A stretch of 64,000 bases of DNA from VBCG01 sp044226535 (GTDB taxonomy: Bacteria > Pseudomonadota > Gammaproteobacteria > Burkholderiales > Casimicrobiaceae). Shown here one piece after another: positions 53,135 through 60,700 of the stretch (the stretch's first letter is position 1; each line of letters begins with the position of its first letter). The position numbers and the translations under genes were made by a program. The notes beneath the pieces are model-generated. The model saw only the letters and a program-made list of their open reading frames with translations. It made no database searches and had not been told where the DNA came from. The stretch spans positions 181,923 through 245,922 of the forward strand of contig JBGAGT010000005.1 in NCBI GenBank assembly GCA_044226535.1, written 5' to 3'.

Positions 53135-53193
53135 GGGTCAGCGGAGGCGGCGGACAGCGGGCCGGCGCGACGTCGACGGAGGGCGAACGGCCA

Positions 53194-54324
53194 TCACGAG
53201 GCTTCGACGGCGTAGATGTGCGGAAGGTTGCGTGCGATCAAGTGGAAGCTCGCGCCCTCGTCGGCGCTCGCCCAGACCTCGCCCGAGGTCGTGCCGAGGT
53301 AGAGCCCGACGGGGTCCCCCGCGTCGCGGGTCATCGCCTGGCGCTTGACGGTCCACCACGCCTGGCTCGCCGGGAAGCCCCTGGCCTGGCGCGTCCACGT
53401 CCCGCCGCCATTGCGTGAGCGGAACACCGCCGGCTTGCCGGCCGGCGCGGTGCGCGGCCAGACGTCGGTGCCGTCCATGGGAAAGACCCACAGCGTGTCG
53501 GGGTCGCGCGGGTGCGTCACCATGGGAAAGCCGATCGACCCCACCGCCTTGGGCATGGAGCCGCCGATCTCGGTCCAGCGTGTCGCCGGGCGGTCGATGC
53601 GGAAGATCCCCGTGTGGTTCTGCTGGTAGAGCCGGTCGGGGTCGGCGGAAAGACGCACGCAATGCGGGTCGTGCCCGAACGCGGGGTCGGGATCGGGCAG
53701 GAAGTCGGCGCGCACGCCGAGGTTCATCGGCGTGAAGCTCGCGCCCTCGTCCAGCGACTCGAAGGTGCCGCCGCTCGACAGGCTGATATACAGATGCGCC
53801 TTGTCGCGCGGGTCGACCAGGATGGAATGCAGCGTGGGTCCGTCGGGCGTGCCGTCCTTGTCGTCGCCGCACCAGGCCTTGCGCGAGGGATTGCGGTTGA
53901 AGCCGTCGACGCCCCGCCAGCTCACGCCGTCGTCGTCGGAGCGGAAGAGGCCATGCGGCGAGGTGCCGGCGTACCAGGTGCCGGGCTGCGAGGCATGCCC
54001 CGCCGCCAGCCAGAACGTGTGGTGGACGCTGCGGCTGTCGGGGCGCGAGAACGCGGGCGGGCGCGCGGCCTCCTTCCAGCTCCGCCCGTTGTCGGTGGAG
54101 CGGAAGATGGTGGGGCCGAGGTGGCCGGTACGCGCGGCGGCGAGCAGCGTGCCGCGGCCGCGGGGTCCGCGTGGGTCGCGCAGCACGTGATGGATGATGT
54201 GGCCGAGGAAGGCGGGGCCCTTCACCGTGAACGTGCGGCGCGCCGCATCTCCGCCGAGCGTCCACAGTCCCTTGCGCGTGGCGACGTGCAGGGTGATGCG
54301 TGGCGAAGTCTTGCGGGCGGCCAT
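53194..54324 (-). CDS. BNR/Asp-box repeat beta-propeller protein
   Basis: This 376-residue protein is predicted to fold as a beta propeller of the sialidase/VPS10 type. Several Asp-box motifs (S-x-D-x-G-x-x-W-like) are visible: FRSTDNGRSWKEA, FRSDDDGVSWRGV, FESLDEGASF, FRSRNGGGTW and WASADEGASFHLI. No signal peptide is seen, and the start MAARKTSPRITLHVATRKGLW suggests a cytoplasmic protein. The glycosidase residues of true sialidases are not obvious, so it may be a binding or photosystem-assembly-like protein. It lies 59 bp upstream of the MoaD-like gene on the same strand and is divergent from the peroxiredoxin gene (210-bp gap). Confidence 0.78.
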   Translation of the reverse strand: MAARKTSPRITLHVATRKGLWTLGGDAARRTFTVKGPAFLGHIIHHVLRDPRGPRGRGTLLAAARTGHLGPTIFRSTDNGRSWKEAARPPAFSRPDSRSVHHTFWLAAGHASQPGTWYAGTSPHGLFRSDDDGVSWRGVDGFNRNPSRKAWCGDDKDGTPDGPTLHSILVDPRDKAHLYISLSSGGTFESLDEGASFTPMNLGVRADFLPDPDPAFGHDPHCVRLSADPDRLYQQNHTGIFRIDRPATRWTEIGGSMPKAVGSIGFPMVTHPRDPDTLWVFPMDGTDVWPRTAPAGKPAVFRSRNGGGTWTRQARGFPASQAWWTVKRQAMTRDAGDPVGLYLGTTSGEVWASADEGASFHLIARNLPHIYAVEAS

Positions 54325-54534
54325 GCGGTCTCCGGGATCGTCGACAAAGCGGGGACGCTACTCCGATACCCGCGGCGCGTCACGCCGGGCGGCGAAAGCG
54401 CGCAGCGCGCTCGCGAGGCGAAGCCCGCGCGCGCGGGGCGCGGAGCCACGGGGCTACAATCTGGCGCATCCGCCGCGCGCGTCCCGCTTTGCGCCGCGGC
54501 ATCCTTCGCTTTTCACCCGGACCGAGGACACGAC

Positions 54535-55038
54535 ATGACGATCAAGGTTGGCGACCGGCTGCCCGCAGGCACGCTGCAGGAGTACCACGAGGTGGCGAGC
54601 GGCGCCTGCGCCGTGGGGCCGAACCCCGTGGCCATCGAGGACCTCACCAGGGGCAAGAAGGTGATCCTGTTCGGCCTTCCCGGCGCGTTCACGCCCACCT
54701 GCTCGGCCAAGCACGTGCCGAGCTACGTCGAGCATTTCGACGAGCTCCGGCGCAAGGGCGTCGACACCATCGCCTGCATGTCGGTGAACGACGCCTTCGT
54801 CATGGGCGCCTGGGCGCGCGACCAGCACACCGGCGACAAGGTGCGGATGCTCGCCGACGGCAGCGGCACCTACACCAAGGCGCTCGGCCTCGAGCTCGAC
54901 CTCGTGCCGCGCGGCATGGGCGTGCGCTGCCAGCGCTTCGCCATGCTGGTCGACGACGGCGTGGTCAAGGTGCTGAACGTCGAAGGACCGGGCAAGTTCG
55001 AGGTCTCGGGCGGCGACGCGATGCTGAAGGCGCTGTAG
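54535..55038 (+). CDS. Peroxiredoxin (Prx5/AhpE-type thiol peroxidase)
   Basis: This 167-residue peroxidase reduces hydroperoxides with a reactive Cys. The peroxidatic site is PGAFTPTCSAKHVPSY (Cys56), the Prx5 signature. A further Cys in GMGVRCQRFAML may be the resolving one. The rest (SVNDAFVMGAWARD, LADGSGTYTKALGLELD) is typical of Prx5. The ATG at 54535 has GAGGA upstream. It is a single gene, convergent with parB and separated from it by a strong hairpin. Confidence 0.94.
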   Translation: MTIKVGDRLPAGTLQEYHEVASGACAVGPNPVAIEDLTRGKKVILFGLPGAFTPTCSAKHVPSYVEHFDELRRKGVDTIACMSVNDAFVMGAWARDQHTGDKVRMLADGSGTYTKALGLELDLVPRGMGVRCQRFAMLVDDGVVKVLNVEGPGKFEVSGGDAMLKAL

Positions 55039-55105
55039 ACCCTGGACGCAGCGGCGCGTGGCCGAGCCGGCGGCCGCTGCGCGCCGTCGCCCGGCCCCGC
55101 CGCCC

Positions 55106-55136
55106 GCAACGGCGCGTGCCTTGCACGCGCCGTTGC
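55106..55136. terminator. Strong bidirectional hairpin terminator
   Basis: GCAACGGCGCGTGC (55106-55119) and its exact complement (55123-55136) form a 14-bp perfect stem with a CTT loop between the convergent peroxiredoxin and parB genes. The right arm touches the parB stop codon. A short T-containing run (TATTTGCG) follows on the plus strand. Confidence 0.75.
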
Positions 55137-55993
55137 TATTTGCGCATTTTCGCGACCAGCCCGTCGAGCTGGTCGAGGCTCGCGTAGCCGATCACCACGC
55201 GCCCCGCCCCGCCGCGCCTTGCCTCGATGGCCACCTTCGCGCCGAGCGCGTCGGAAAGCTCGGTCTCGAGGCGCGCGAGATCCGCGTCACGGCTTTTCTG
55301 CGCGCGCGACGCGGTCTTGCGCAGGCCCCCTTGCAACGCGTGCACCAGGCGCTCGGTCTCGCGCACCGACAGGTGCTCGTTGACCACGCGCGTCGCGGCA
55401 CCCGTCTGCTTCTCGGCGGGAAGCGCGAGCAGCGCGCGCGCATGGCCCATCTCGAGGTCGCCGTTCATCAGGTATTCCTGCACCGGCCGCGCGAGGCCGA
55501 TGAGGCGCAGCAGGTTGGTCACCGCGCTGCGCGAACGCCCCACCGCCTTCGCGGCGGCGTCGTGCGTGAGCCCGAATTCCTCGATCAGCCGCGCGAGGCC
55601 CTGCGCCTCCTCGAGCGGGTTCAGGTCCTCGCGCTGGATGTTCTCGATCAGCGCCAGCGCCAGCGCCGCCTGGTCGGCAACGGTCTTCACCAGCGCCGGC
55701 ACCTCGCGCAGGCCCGCGCGCTGCGCGGCGCGCCAGCGCCGCTCGCCGGCGATGATCTCGAACTTGCCGCCGTCGACGGGGCGCACCAGGACGGGCTGCA
55801 TGATGCCCTGCTCGCGGATGGAATCGGCGAGCTCGGCGAGCGAGGCCTCGTCCATGCGCGAGCGCGGCTGGTACTTGCCGGGCTTCAGCCGGTCGATGGC
55901 CAGCATCTGCAGCGAATCGCGCGCGCCCGCCTGCTCGTCGGAGCCCGCGAGCAGCGCGTCGAGGCCGCGCCCCAGTCCCTTCGGTCGAATCAC
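55136..55993 (-). CDS. parB: Chromosome partitioning protein ParB
   Basis: This CTP-dependent DNA clamp protein loads at parS and spreads to organise the origin. Its 285 residues show the N-terminal KGLGRGLDALL, the ParB/Srx CTPase motifs (PRSRMDEASLAELADSI, GERRWRAAQRAG, ENIQREDLNPLEEAQG), a helix-turn-helix (HDAAAKAVGRSRSAVTNLLRL) and a C-terminal dimerisation part. The GTG start at 55993 has AGGA 8 bp upstream. It lies downstream of parA, and a consensus parS site is only 3.7 kb away at 59.7 kb. Confidence 0.97.
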   Translation of the reverse strand: MIRPKGLGRGLDALLAGSDEQAGARDSLQMLAIDRLKPGKYQPRSRMDEASLAELADSIREQGIMQPVLVRPVDGGKFEIIAGERRWRAAQRAGLREVPALVKTVADQAALALALIENIQREDLNPLEEAQGLARLIEEFGLTHDAAAKAVGRSRSAVTNLLRLIGLARPVQEYLMNGDLEMGHARALLALPAEKQTGAATRVVNEHLSVRETERLVHALQGGLRKTASRAQKSRDADLARLETELSDALGAKVAIEARRGGAGRVVIGYASLDQLDGLVAKMRK

Positions 55994-56063
55994 GTGTGAA
56001 TCCTCATGTCGCGCACCGCGATGCCGCGATCGATCCTGTGGCGCAATGCCTTGCCGCGATACC

Positions 56064-56921
56064 TCATGTCGCGTCGGGCTGCGCCGCGGCGCCGTCCATG
56101 CGCCGGAGCATTTCGCCTGCCAGCGCGAGGTAGGCCAGCGCGCCCTTGGATTGCGGCTCGAGCTTCAACGCCGGCATGCCGTGCGAAGGCGCCTCGGCGA
56201 GGCGGATGTTGCGCGGCACGATGGTGCGGTAGAGCTTGTCGCCGAAGTGCTTCTCGAGCTCGGCACCGACGTTCTGGCCGAGCGTGTTGCGCGGGTCGTA
56301 CATGGTGCGCAGCAGGCCCTCGATCTCGAGCGAGGGGTTGAGGTGCGCGCGCACCTTCTTGATGGTCTGCACCAGGTCCGACAGGCCCTCGAGCGCGTAG
56401 TACTCGCATTGCATGGGGATCAGCACGCTGTCGGCGGCGCACAGGCCGTTGAGCGTCAGCAGCGACAGCGAAGGCGGGCAGTCGAGCAGGATGAAGTCGT
56501 ACTCGGGCAGCACCTCGCTGATCGCCTCCTTCATCTGCGACAGTGCGTCGGCGAGCGCGTCCTTGAGCCGCGTCTCGCGCTCGGGCAGGTCGACGAGCTC
56601 GACCTCGGCGCCCGCGAGCTCGCGGTTCGCGGGCACGAGGTCGAAGCCCCCCGAGGGCGACACCACGCGCACGTCGGCGATGCGCCGCTCGCCCAGCAGC
56701 ACCTGGTAGACGGTGTGCGCGCAGGCGCGCTTGTCGACGCCCGCGCCGGTGGTGGCGTTGCCCTGCGGGTCGAGGTCGATCAGGAGCACGCGCCGCTTCA
56801 TGGCGGTGAGACTCGCCGCGAGGTTGACGGCCGTGGTGGTCTTGCCCACGCCGCCCTTCTGGTTGGCGATGGCGATGATGCGCGGGGCGCGCGCGGAGAC
56901 CGCCGCCGGGCTGTCGCTCAT
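56064..56921 (-). CDS. parA: Chromosome partitioning ATPase ParA (Soj)
   Basis: This deviant-Walker ATPase drives origin segregation with ParB. Its 285 residues have KGGVGKTTTAVN (signature and P-loop Lys), DLDPQGNAT and LLDCPPSLSLLTLN. The ATG at 56921 overlaps the rsmG stop (ATGA), and parB follows after 70 bp. A 12-bp direct repeat (CGCGACATGAGG on the minus strand) spans its stop codon and recurs 60 bp downstream near the parB ribosome-binding site. Gene order rsmG-parA-parB is the common proteobacterial one. Confidence 0.97.
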   Translation of the reverse strand: MSDSPAAVSARAPRIIAIANQKGGVGKTTTAVNLAASLTAMKRRVLLIDLDPQGNATTGAGVDKRACAHTVYQVLLGERRIADVRVVSPSGGFDLVPANRELAGAEVELVDLPERETRLKDALADALSQMKEAISEVLPEYDFILLDCPPSLSLLTLNGLCAADSVLIPMQCEYYALEGLSDLVQTIKKVRAHLNPSLEIEGLLRTMYDPRNTLGQNVGAELEKHFGDKLYRTIVPRNIRLAEAPSHGMPALKLEPQSKGALAYLALAGEMLRRMDGAAAQPDAT

Positions 56922-57646
56922 GCGCGCTCCATGATCACCAGGCTGCGCGCGGCATCGAGCCCGGGCACGACGAGATCGACGACCTGCGCCACGCGCACCG
57001 TGTCCGGCAGCGCGGCGATCTCGTCGCTCGGCACGACGCCCTTCATGGCGAACAGCCGGCCTTGCGGCGCGAGATGGCGCATCGCGCCCCGGGCGAAGCT
57101 CGCGAGCTCGGCATAGGCGCGCGAGATCACGATGTCGAAACCCTCGCGCGCAACGTGCTCGCCGCGCCATTCCTCGACGCGCGCGGTCACGACCCGGGCG
57201 TTCGGAAGCGCGAGCTCGATGATCGCCTGCTGCACGAACGCGGTCTTCTTGCCGTTGGCATCGAGCAGGGTCACGTCGATGTCGGGCCGCGCGATGGCGA
57301 TGGGGAGGCCGGGGATGCCCCCGCCGGTGCCGACGTCCAGGAGGCGCAGCGGCGGGCCTGCGGTTGGGACCGTCGCCGCGCCGGCGGCGGGCAGCTGCGG
57401 CACGACCGCGAGCGCGTCGAGCGCGTGGTGGGTCACCATCTGCGCGGTCTCGCGGATCGCGGTGAGGTTGTAGTGCGCGTTCCACTTGGCCAGCAGCGCG
57501 AGGAAGTCGCGCAACCCTGCGCGTTGCGCGTCGTCGAGACGGAGGCCGAGCGCGTCGATGCCCGCGTCGAGCGCGATGGTGGGCACGCCCGCGGGTTCGC
57601 GACGCGCCGGAACGCGGGCGGGTGTCCCCGCGGTGCGCAGGCTCAC
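56918..57646 (-). CDS. rsmG: 16S rRNA (guanine-527-N7) methyltransferase RsmG
   Basis: This SAM-dependent methyltransferase methylates G527 of 16S rRNA, a change in streptomycin-binding helix 18. Its 242 residues contain the SAM-binding motif LLDVGTGGGIPGLPIAI and the later SRAYAELASFARGAMRHL. The N-terminal ~25 residues are an Arg/Pro/Ala-rich extension not usual in E. coli. The GTG start at 57646 overlaps the mnmG stop, and its stop overlaps the parA start. Confidence 0.95.
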   Translation of the reverse strand: MSLRTAGTPARVPARREPAGVPTIALDAGIDALGLRLDDAQRAGLRDFLALLAKWNAHYNLTAIRETAQMVTHHALDALAVVPQLPAAGAATVPTAGPPLRLLDVGTGGGIPGLPIAIARPDIDVTLLDANGKKTAFVQQAIIELALPNARVVTARVEEWRGEHVAREGFDIVISRAYAELASFARGAMRHLAPQGRLFAMKGVVPSDEIAALPDTVRVAQVVDLVVPGLDAARSLVIMERA

Positions 57647-59544
57647 GCGCTGGCCCTTGCGGTGCCGTCCCGGGCGAACCCGCGCTTGGCGTAGACCAGC
57701 AGCAGCGCCACCGCCGCCGGCGTCACGCCGGGGATGCGCGAGGCATGGCCGATGGTCGGCGGCTTGTGCTGGTTGAGGCGTTGCTGCACCTCGGTCGACA
57801 GGCCGCGCAGCGTACGGTAGTCGAGCGTGTCCGGCAGGACCACGTCGGACTGGTCTTCCTGGCGTGCCACCTCGTCGCGCTGGCGATCGATGTAGCCCTG
57901 GTACTTGACCTGCACCTCGACCTGGGCGGCGACCAGCGGGTTCTCGACGGCAGGCCCTGTGCCCGGCAGGGTCATCAGCGTGGCGTAGTCGACGTTCGGC
58001 CGGCGCAATAAGTCAGTGAGTACATACTCCCGCTCCAGCGCTTGACCCACAACCCGTTCGACGTCGTACTGCTCGATCACACGGGGATTGATCCACGTGG
58101 AACCAAGGCGTTGGAGTTCCATTGCCACGGCGTCGCGTTTGCGGCAGAACGCATCCCATCGCCGGTCGCCGACGGCGCCCAGGCGGCGGCCGTCCTCGGT
58201 GAGGCGGAGGTCGGCGTTGTCCTCGCGGAGCTGCAGCCGGAACTCGGCGCGCGAGGTGAACATGCGGTAAGGCTCGGTCACGCCGCGGGTGACGAGGTCG
58301 TCGACCAGGACCCCGAGATAGGCCTGGTCGCGGCGCGGCGACCATCCTTCCTCGCCACGCGCCACGCGCGCGGCATTGATGCCGGCGAGGATGCCCTGCG
58401 CCGCCGCCTCCTCGTAGCCGGTGGTGCCGTTGATCTGGCCCGCGAAAAACAGCCCGCCGATGGCACGGGTTTCGAGGGTGGGCCGAAGGGCCCGCGGGTC
58501 GAAGAAGTCGTACTCGATCGAGTAGCCGGGGCGCAGGATGTGGGCGCGTTCGCAGCCCTTCATCGACCGGACCAGCGCGAGCTGGACGTCGAAAGGCAGC
58601 GAGGTCGAGATCCCGTTGGGGTAGATCTCGTCGGTCGTGAGCCCTTCGGGCTCGAGGAAGATCTGGTGGCTGTCGCGGTCGGCGAAGCGAACCACCTTGT
58701 CCTCGATGGACGGGCAGTAGCGCGGCCCGATGCCCTCGATGACACCGGTGAACAAGGGCGAACGGTCGAGGCCGCCGCGGATGATGTCGTGGGTGCGCGC
58801 ATTGGTATGCGTCACCCAGCAGGGCAGCTGCCGCGGGTGCATCGAGGCGTCGCCCAGAAAGGAAAACACGGGCACCGGTACGTCCCCGGGCTGCTGCTCC
58901 AGCGCCGCGAGGTCGAGGCTGCGGCCGTCGAGGCGCGGCGGTGTGCCGGTCTTGAGGCGGCCTGCCGGCAGCTCGAGCTCGCGGAGCCTCGCACCCAGGC
59001 GCTTGGCGGGCGGCTCGCCCGCCCTTCCCGCCTCGTGGCGCTCGAGCCCCACATGGATCAGGCCCGACAGGAACGTCCCCGTGGTCAACACCACGGTGTC
59101 GCCCAGGAAGCGCAGCCCGATCTGTGTGACCACCCCCGCGACGCGATCGCCGTCGACCAGCAGGTCGTCGACCGCCTGCTGGAACAGCGTCAGGTTGGGT
59201 TGGGTTTCGAGGCGCTTGCGAATGGCGGCCTTGTAGAGCACGCGGTCGGCTTGCGCCCGCGTCGCCCGCACGGCCGGCCCCTTGCTGGAATTGAGGGTGC
59301 GAAACTGGATGCCCGCCTCGTCGGTGGCAATGGCCATTGCGCCGTCGAGCGCATCGACCTCCTTGACCAGGTGGCCCTTCCCGATGCCTCCGACGGAGGG
59401 ATTGCAGGACATCTGCCCGAGCGTTTCGATGCTGTGCGTGAGCAGCAGCGTCCGGCGGCCCATGCGCGCGGACGCGAGCGCGGCTTCGGTGCCGGCGTGG
59501 CCGCCACCGACCACGATCACTTCGAATCGGTCGGGAAAGTCCAT
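57643..59544 (-). CDS. mnmG: tRNA uridine-5-carboxymethylaminomethyl modification enzyme MnmG
   Basis: With MnmE this FAD protein makes the cmnm5 side chain on wobble uridine 34 of several tRNAs. Its 633 residues are full length: FAD motif VVGGGHAGTEAALASARMG, GQMSCNPSVGGIGKGHLVKE, TGTFLSGLIHVG, QINGTTGYEEAAAQG and the C-terminal helical domain ending near HASRIPGVTPAAVALLLVY. The ATG at 59544 was preferred; the 22-residue upstream extension is unlike the family. It is the first gene of the mnmG-rsmG-parA-parB run and lies 140 bp from parS. Confidence 0.96.
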   Translation of the reverse strand: MDFPDRFEVIVVGGGHAGTEAALASARMGRRTLLLTHSIETLGQMSCNPSVGGIGKGHLVKEVDALDGAMAIATDEAGIQFRTLNSSKGPAVRATRAQADRVLYKAAIRKRLETQPNLTLFQQAVDDLLVDGDRVAGVVTQIGLRFLGDTVVLTTGTFLSGLIHVGLERHEAGRAGEPPAKRLGARLRELELPAGRLKTGTPPRLDGRSLDLAALEQQPGDVPVPVFSFLGDASMHPRQLPCWVTHTNARTHDIIRGGLDRSPLFTGVIEGIGPRYCPSIEDKVVRFADRDSHQIFLEPEGLTTDEIYPNGISTSLPFDVQLALVRSMKGCERAHILRPGYSIEYDFFDPRALRPTLETRAIGGLFFAGQINGTTGYEEAAAQGILAGINAARVARGEEGWSPRRDQAYLGVLVDDLVTRGVTEPYRMFTSRAEFRLQLREDNADLRLTEDGRRLGAVGDRRWDAFCRKRDAVAMELQRLGSTWINPRVIEQYDVERVVGQALEREYVLTDLLRRPNVDYATLMTLPGTGPAVENPLVAAQVEVQVKYQGYIDRQRDEVARQEDQSDVVLPDTLDYRTLRGLSTEVQQRLNQHKPPTIGHASRIPGVTPAAVALLLVYAKRGFARDGTARASA

Positions 59545-59684
59545 GATTTGCAGGGGTTTTCGTGCCACGGGGCGAAGCGTCTCAGCACACGCCGGGGACG
59601 CCGCGGACACGAACTTGGTATTTTACGGCAATCCGAGCCCACCGGCCATCAGCCAGACGACCGACCACCGTTCATGCCTGTCCT

Positions 59685-59700
59685 CGTTTCACGTGAAACG
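59685..59700. promoter_or_regulatory. parS centromere site
   Basis: CGTTTCACGTGAAACG is a perfect 16-bp palindrome and matches the ParB-binding consensus TGTTTCACGTGAAACA at all 14 core positions. It lies in the divergent gap between mnmG and the PfkB-family kinase gene, 3.7 kb from parB. Confidence 0.93.
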
Positions 59701-59723
59701 CCGCGCCCCCGGCGCCTCGGCCC

Positions 59724-60635
59724 ATGACCATCCGCGCCATCAGCGTCGGGATGTGCGCCAACGACGCGATCTACACGGTCGATGAAATTCCCAGCCACCC
59801 GACCAAGGTCCTGGCGACGCGCCTGATCCAGTCAGGCGGCGGCATGGGCGCCAACGCCGCGGTCGCCGCGGCGCGGCTGGGCGCCCAGGTCCAGTATTGG
59901 GGGCGGGTCGGCGATGACGAGCTCGGCCATCGGATCACCGACGACATTGCCGCCGCAGGCGTCGATGTTTCGCAAGTCCGGCGGATCCCCAACTGCGTCT
60001 CCCCTGCCGCGGCCATCATCGTCGATGGGCGCGGCGAGCGCCTGATCTGCGCCTTCAACGACCCCGCGCTGGACCACGACACGCGTTGGCTCGATCTCGA
60101 CCGCGTCGCCGCGGTGGATGTGGTGATGTGCGACGTACGGTGGCCGTCGGCGTCCGCACGCGTACTCGATCGCGCCAGGGCCGAAGGCAGGATCGCGCTC
60201 CTCGACGCCGACATCGGCCCTCCCGAAGACCTCGCCGACCTCGTGCCGCGCGCCACGCACGTCGCGTTCTCCGAAGGGGGGCTGGCGGCACTGGTGCCCG
60301 GGCTCGGCCCGGGGGCGGCGCTGCAGCGCGTGGCGCGGATGACCAGCGCCCTCGTCGGCGTCACGCTCGGTCCCGAGGGCTTTCTCTGGCTCGACGATGG
60401 CCAGGAGCACCATGCCCCGGGTCTCCCCATCCGCGCCGTCGACACCCTGGCCGCGGGCGACGTCTGGCACGCCGCCTATGCCATTGCGCTCGCCGAAGGC
60501 ATGAGCGTCGCGGCCGCCGCGGGCTTCGCCAACACGGCGGCTGCGATCAAGTGCGAGCGTCCGGGTGGCCGCAGCGGGGCACCCTCGCGAGCAGAAGTAA
60601 ATGCTCGCTTACAAAAGTCCAGGGGCGCGCGCTGA
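59724..60635 (+). CDS. PfkB-family carbohydrate kinase
   Basis: This is a 303-residue sugar kinase of the ribokinase fold. The N-terminal substrate loop is LIQSGGGMGANAAVAAARLGA and the catalytic base and anion hole lie in VDTLAAGDVWH (Asp246). Overall it resembles sulfofructose/ribokinase-type kinases, but no linked catabolic enzyme indicates the sugar. The ATG at 59724 lies only 24 bp after parS. Near the 3' end an inverted repeat GCGAGCA/TGCTCGC (60587-60608) in a small AT-rich patch sits inside the coding region. It converges on pckG. Confidence 0.85.
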   Translation: MTIRAISVGMCANDAIYTVDEIPSHPTKVLATRLIQSGGGMGANAAVAAARLGAQVQYWGRVGDDELGHRITDDIAAAGVDVSQVRRIPNCVSPAAAIIVDGRGERLICAFNDPALDHDTRWLDLDRVAAVDVVMCDVRWPSASARVLDRARAEGRIALLDADIGPPEDLADLVPRATHVAFSEGGLAALVPGLGPGAALQRVARMTSALVGVTLGPEGFLWLDDGQEHHAPGLPIRAVDTLAAGDVWHAAYAIALAEGMSVAAAAGFANTAAAIKCERPGGRSGAPSRAEVNARLQKSRGAR

Positions 60636-60700
60636 CCCGCGTACCCGGCAAGCTCGCCAATGACCCGCCGCGCGCCGCTCCGGGGCCGCCCGGGCCGCAC

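Noticed and set aside
55985..56000. parS-like CACGTG near the parB start
   Set aside because: The flanks (GAAT/TGAA) do not match the TTT/AAA arms of parS; four or more core positions differ.
55994..56073. 12-bp direct repeat CGCGACATGAGG spaced by 60 bp between parA and parB as an iteron-like site
   Set aside because: Only two copies exist, one contains the parA stop and the other the parB ribosome-binding region, so a small local duplication is a simpler explanation.
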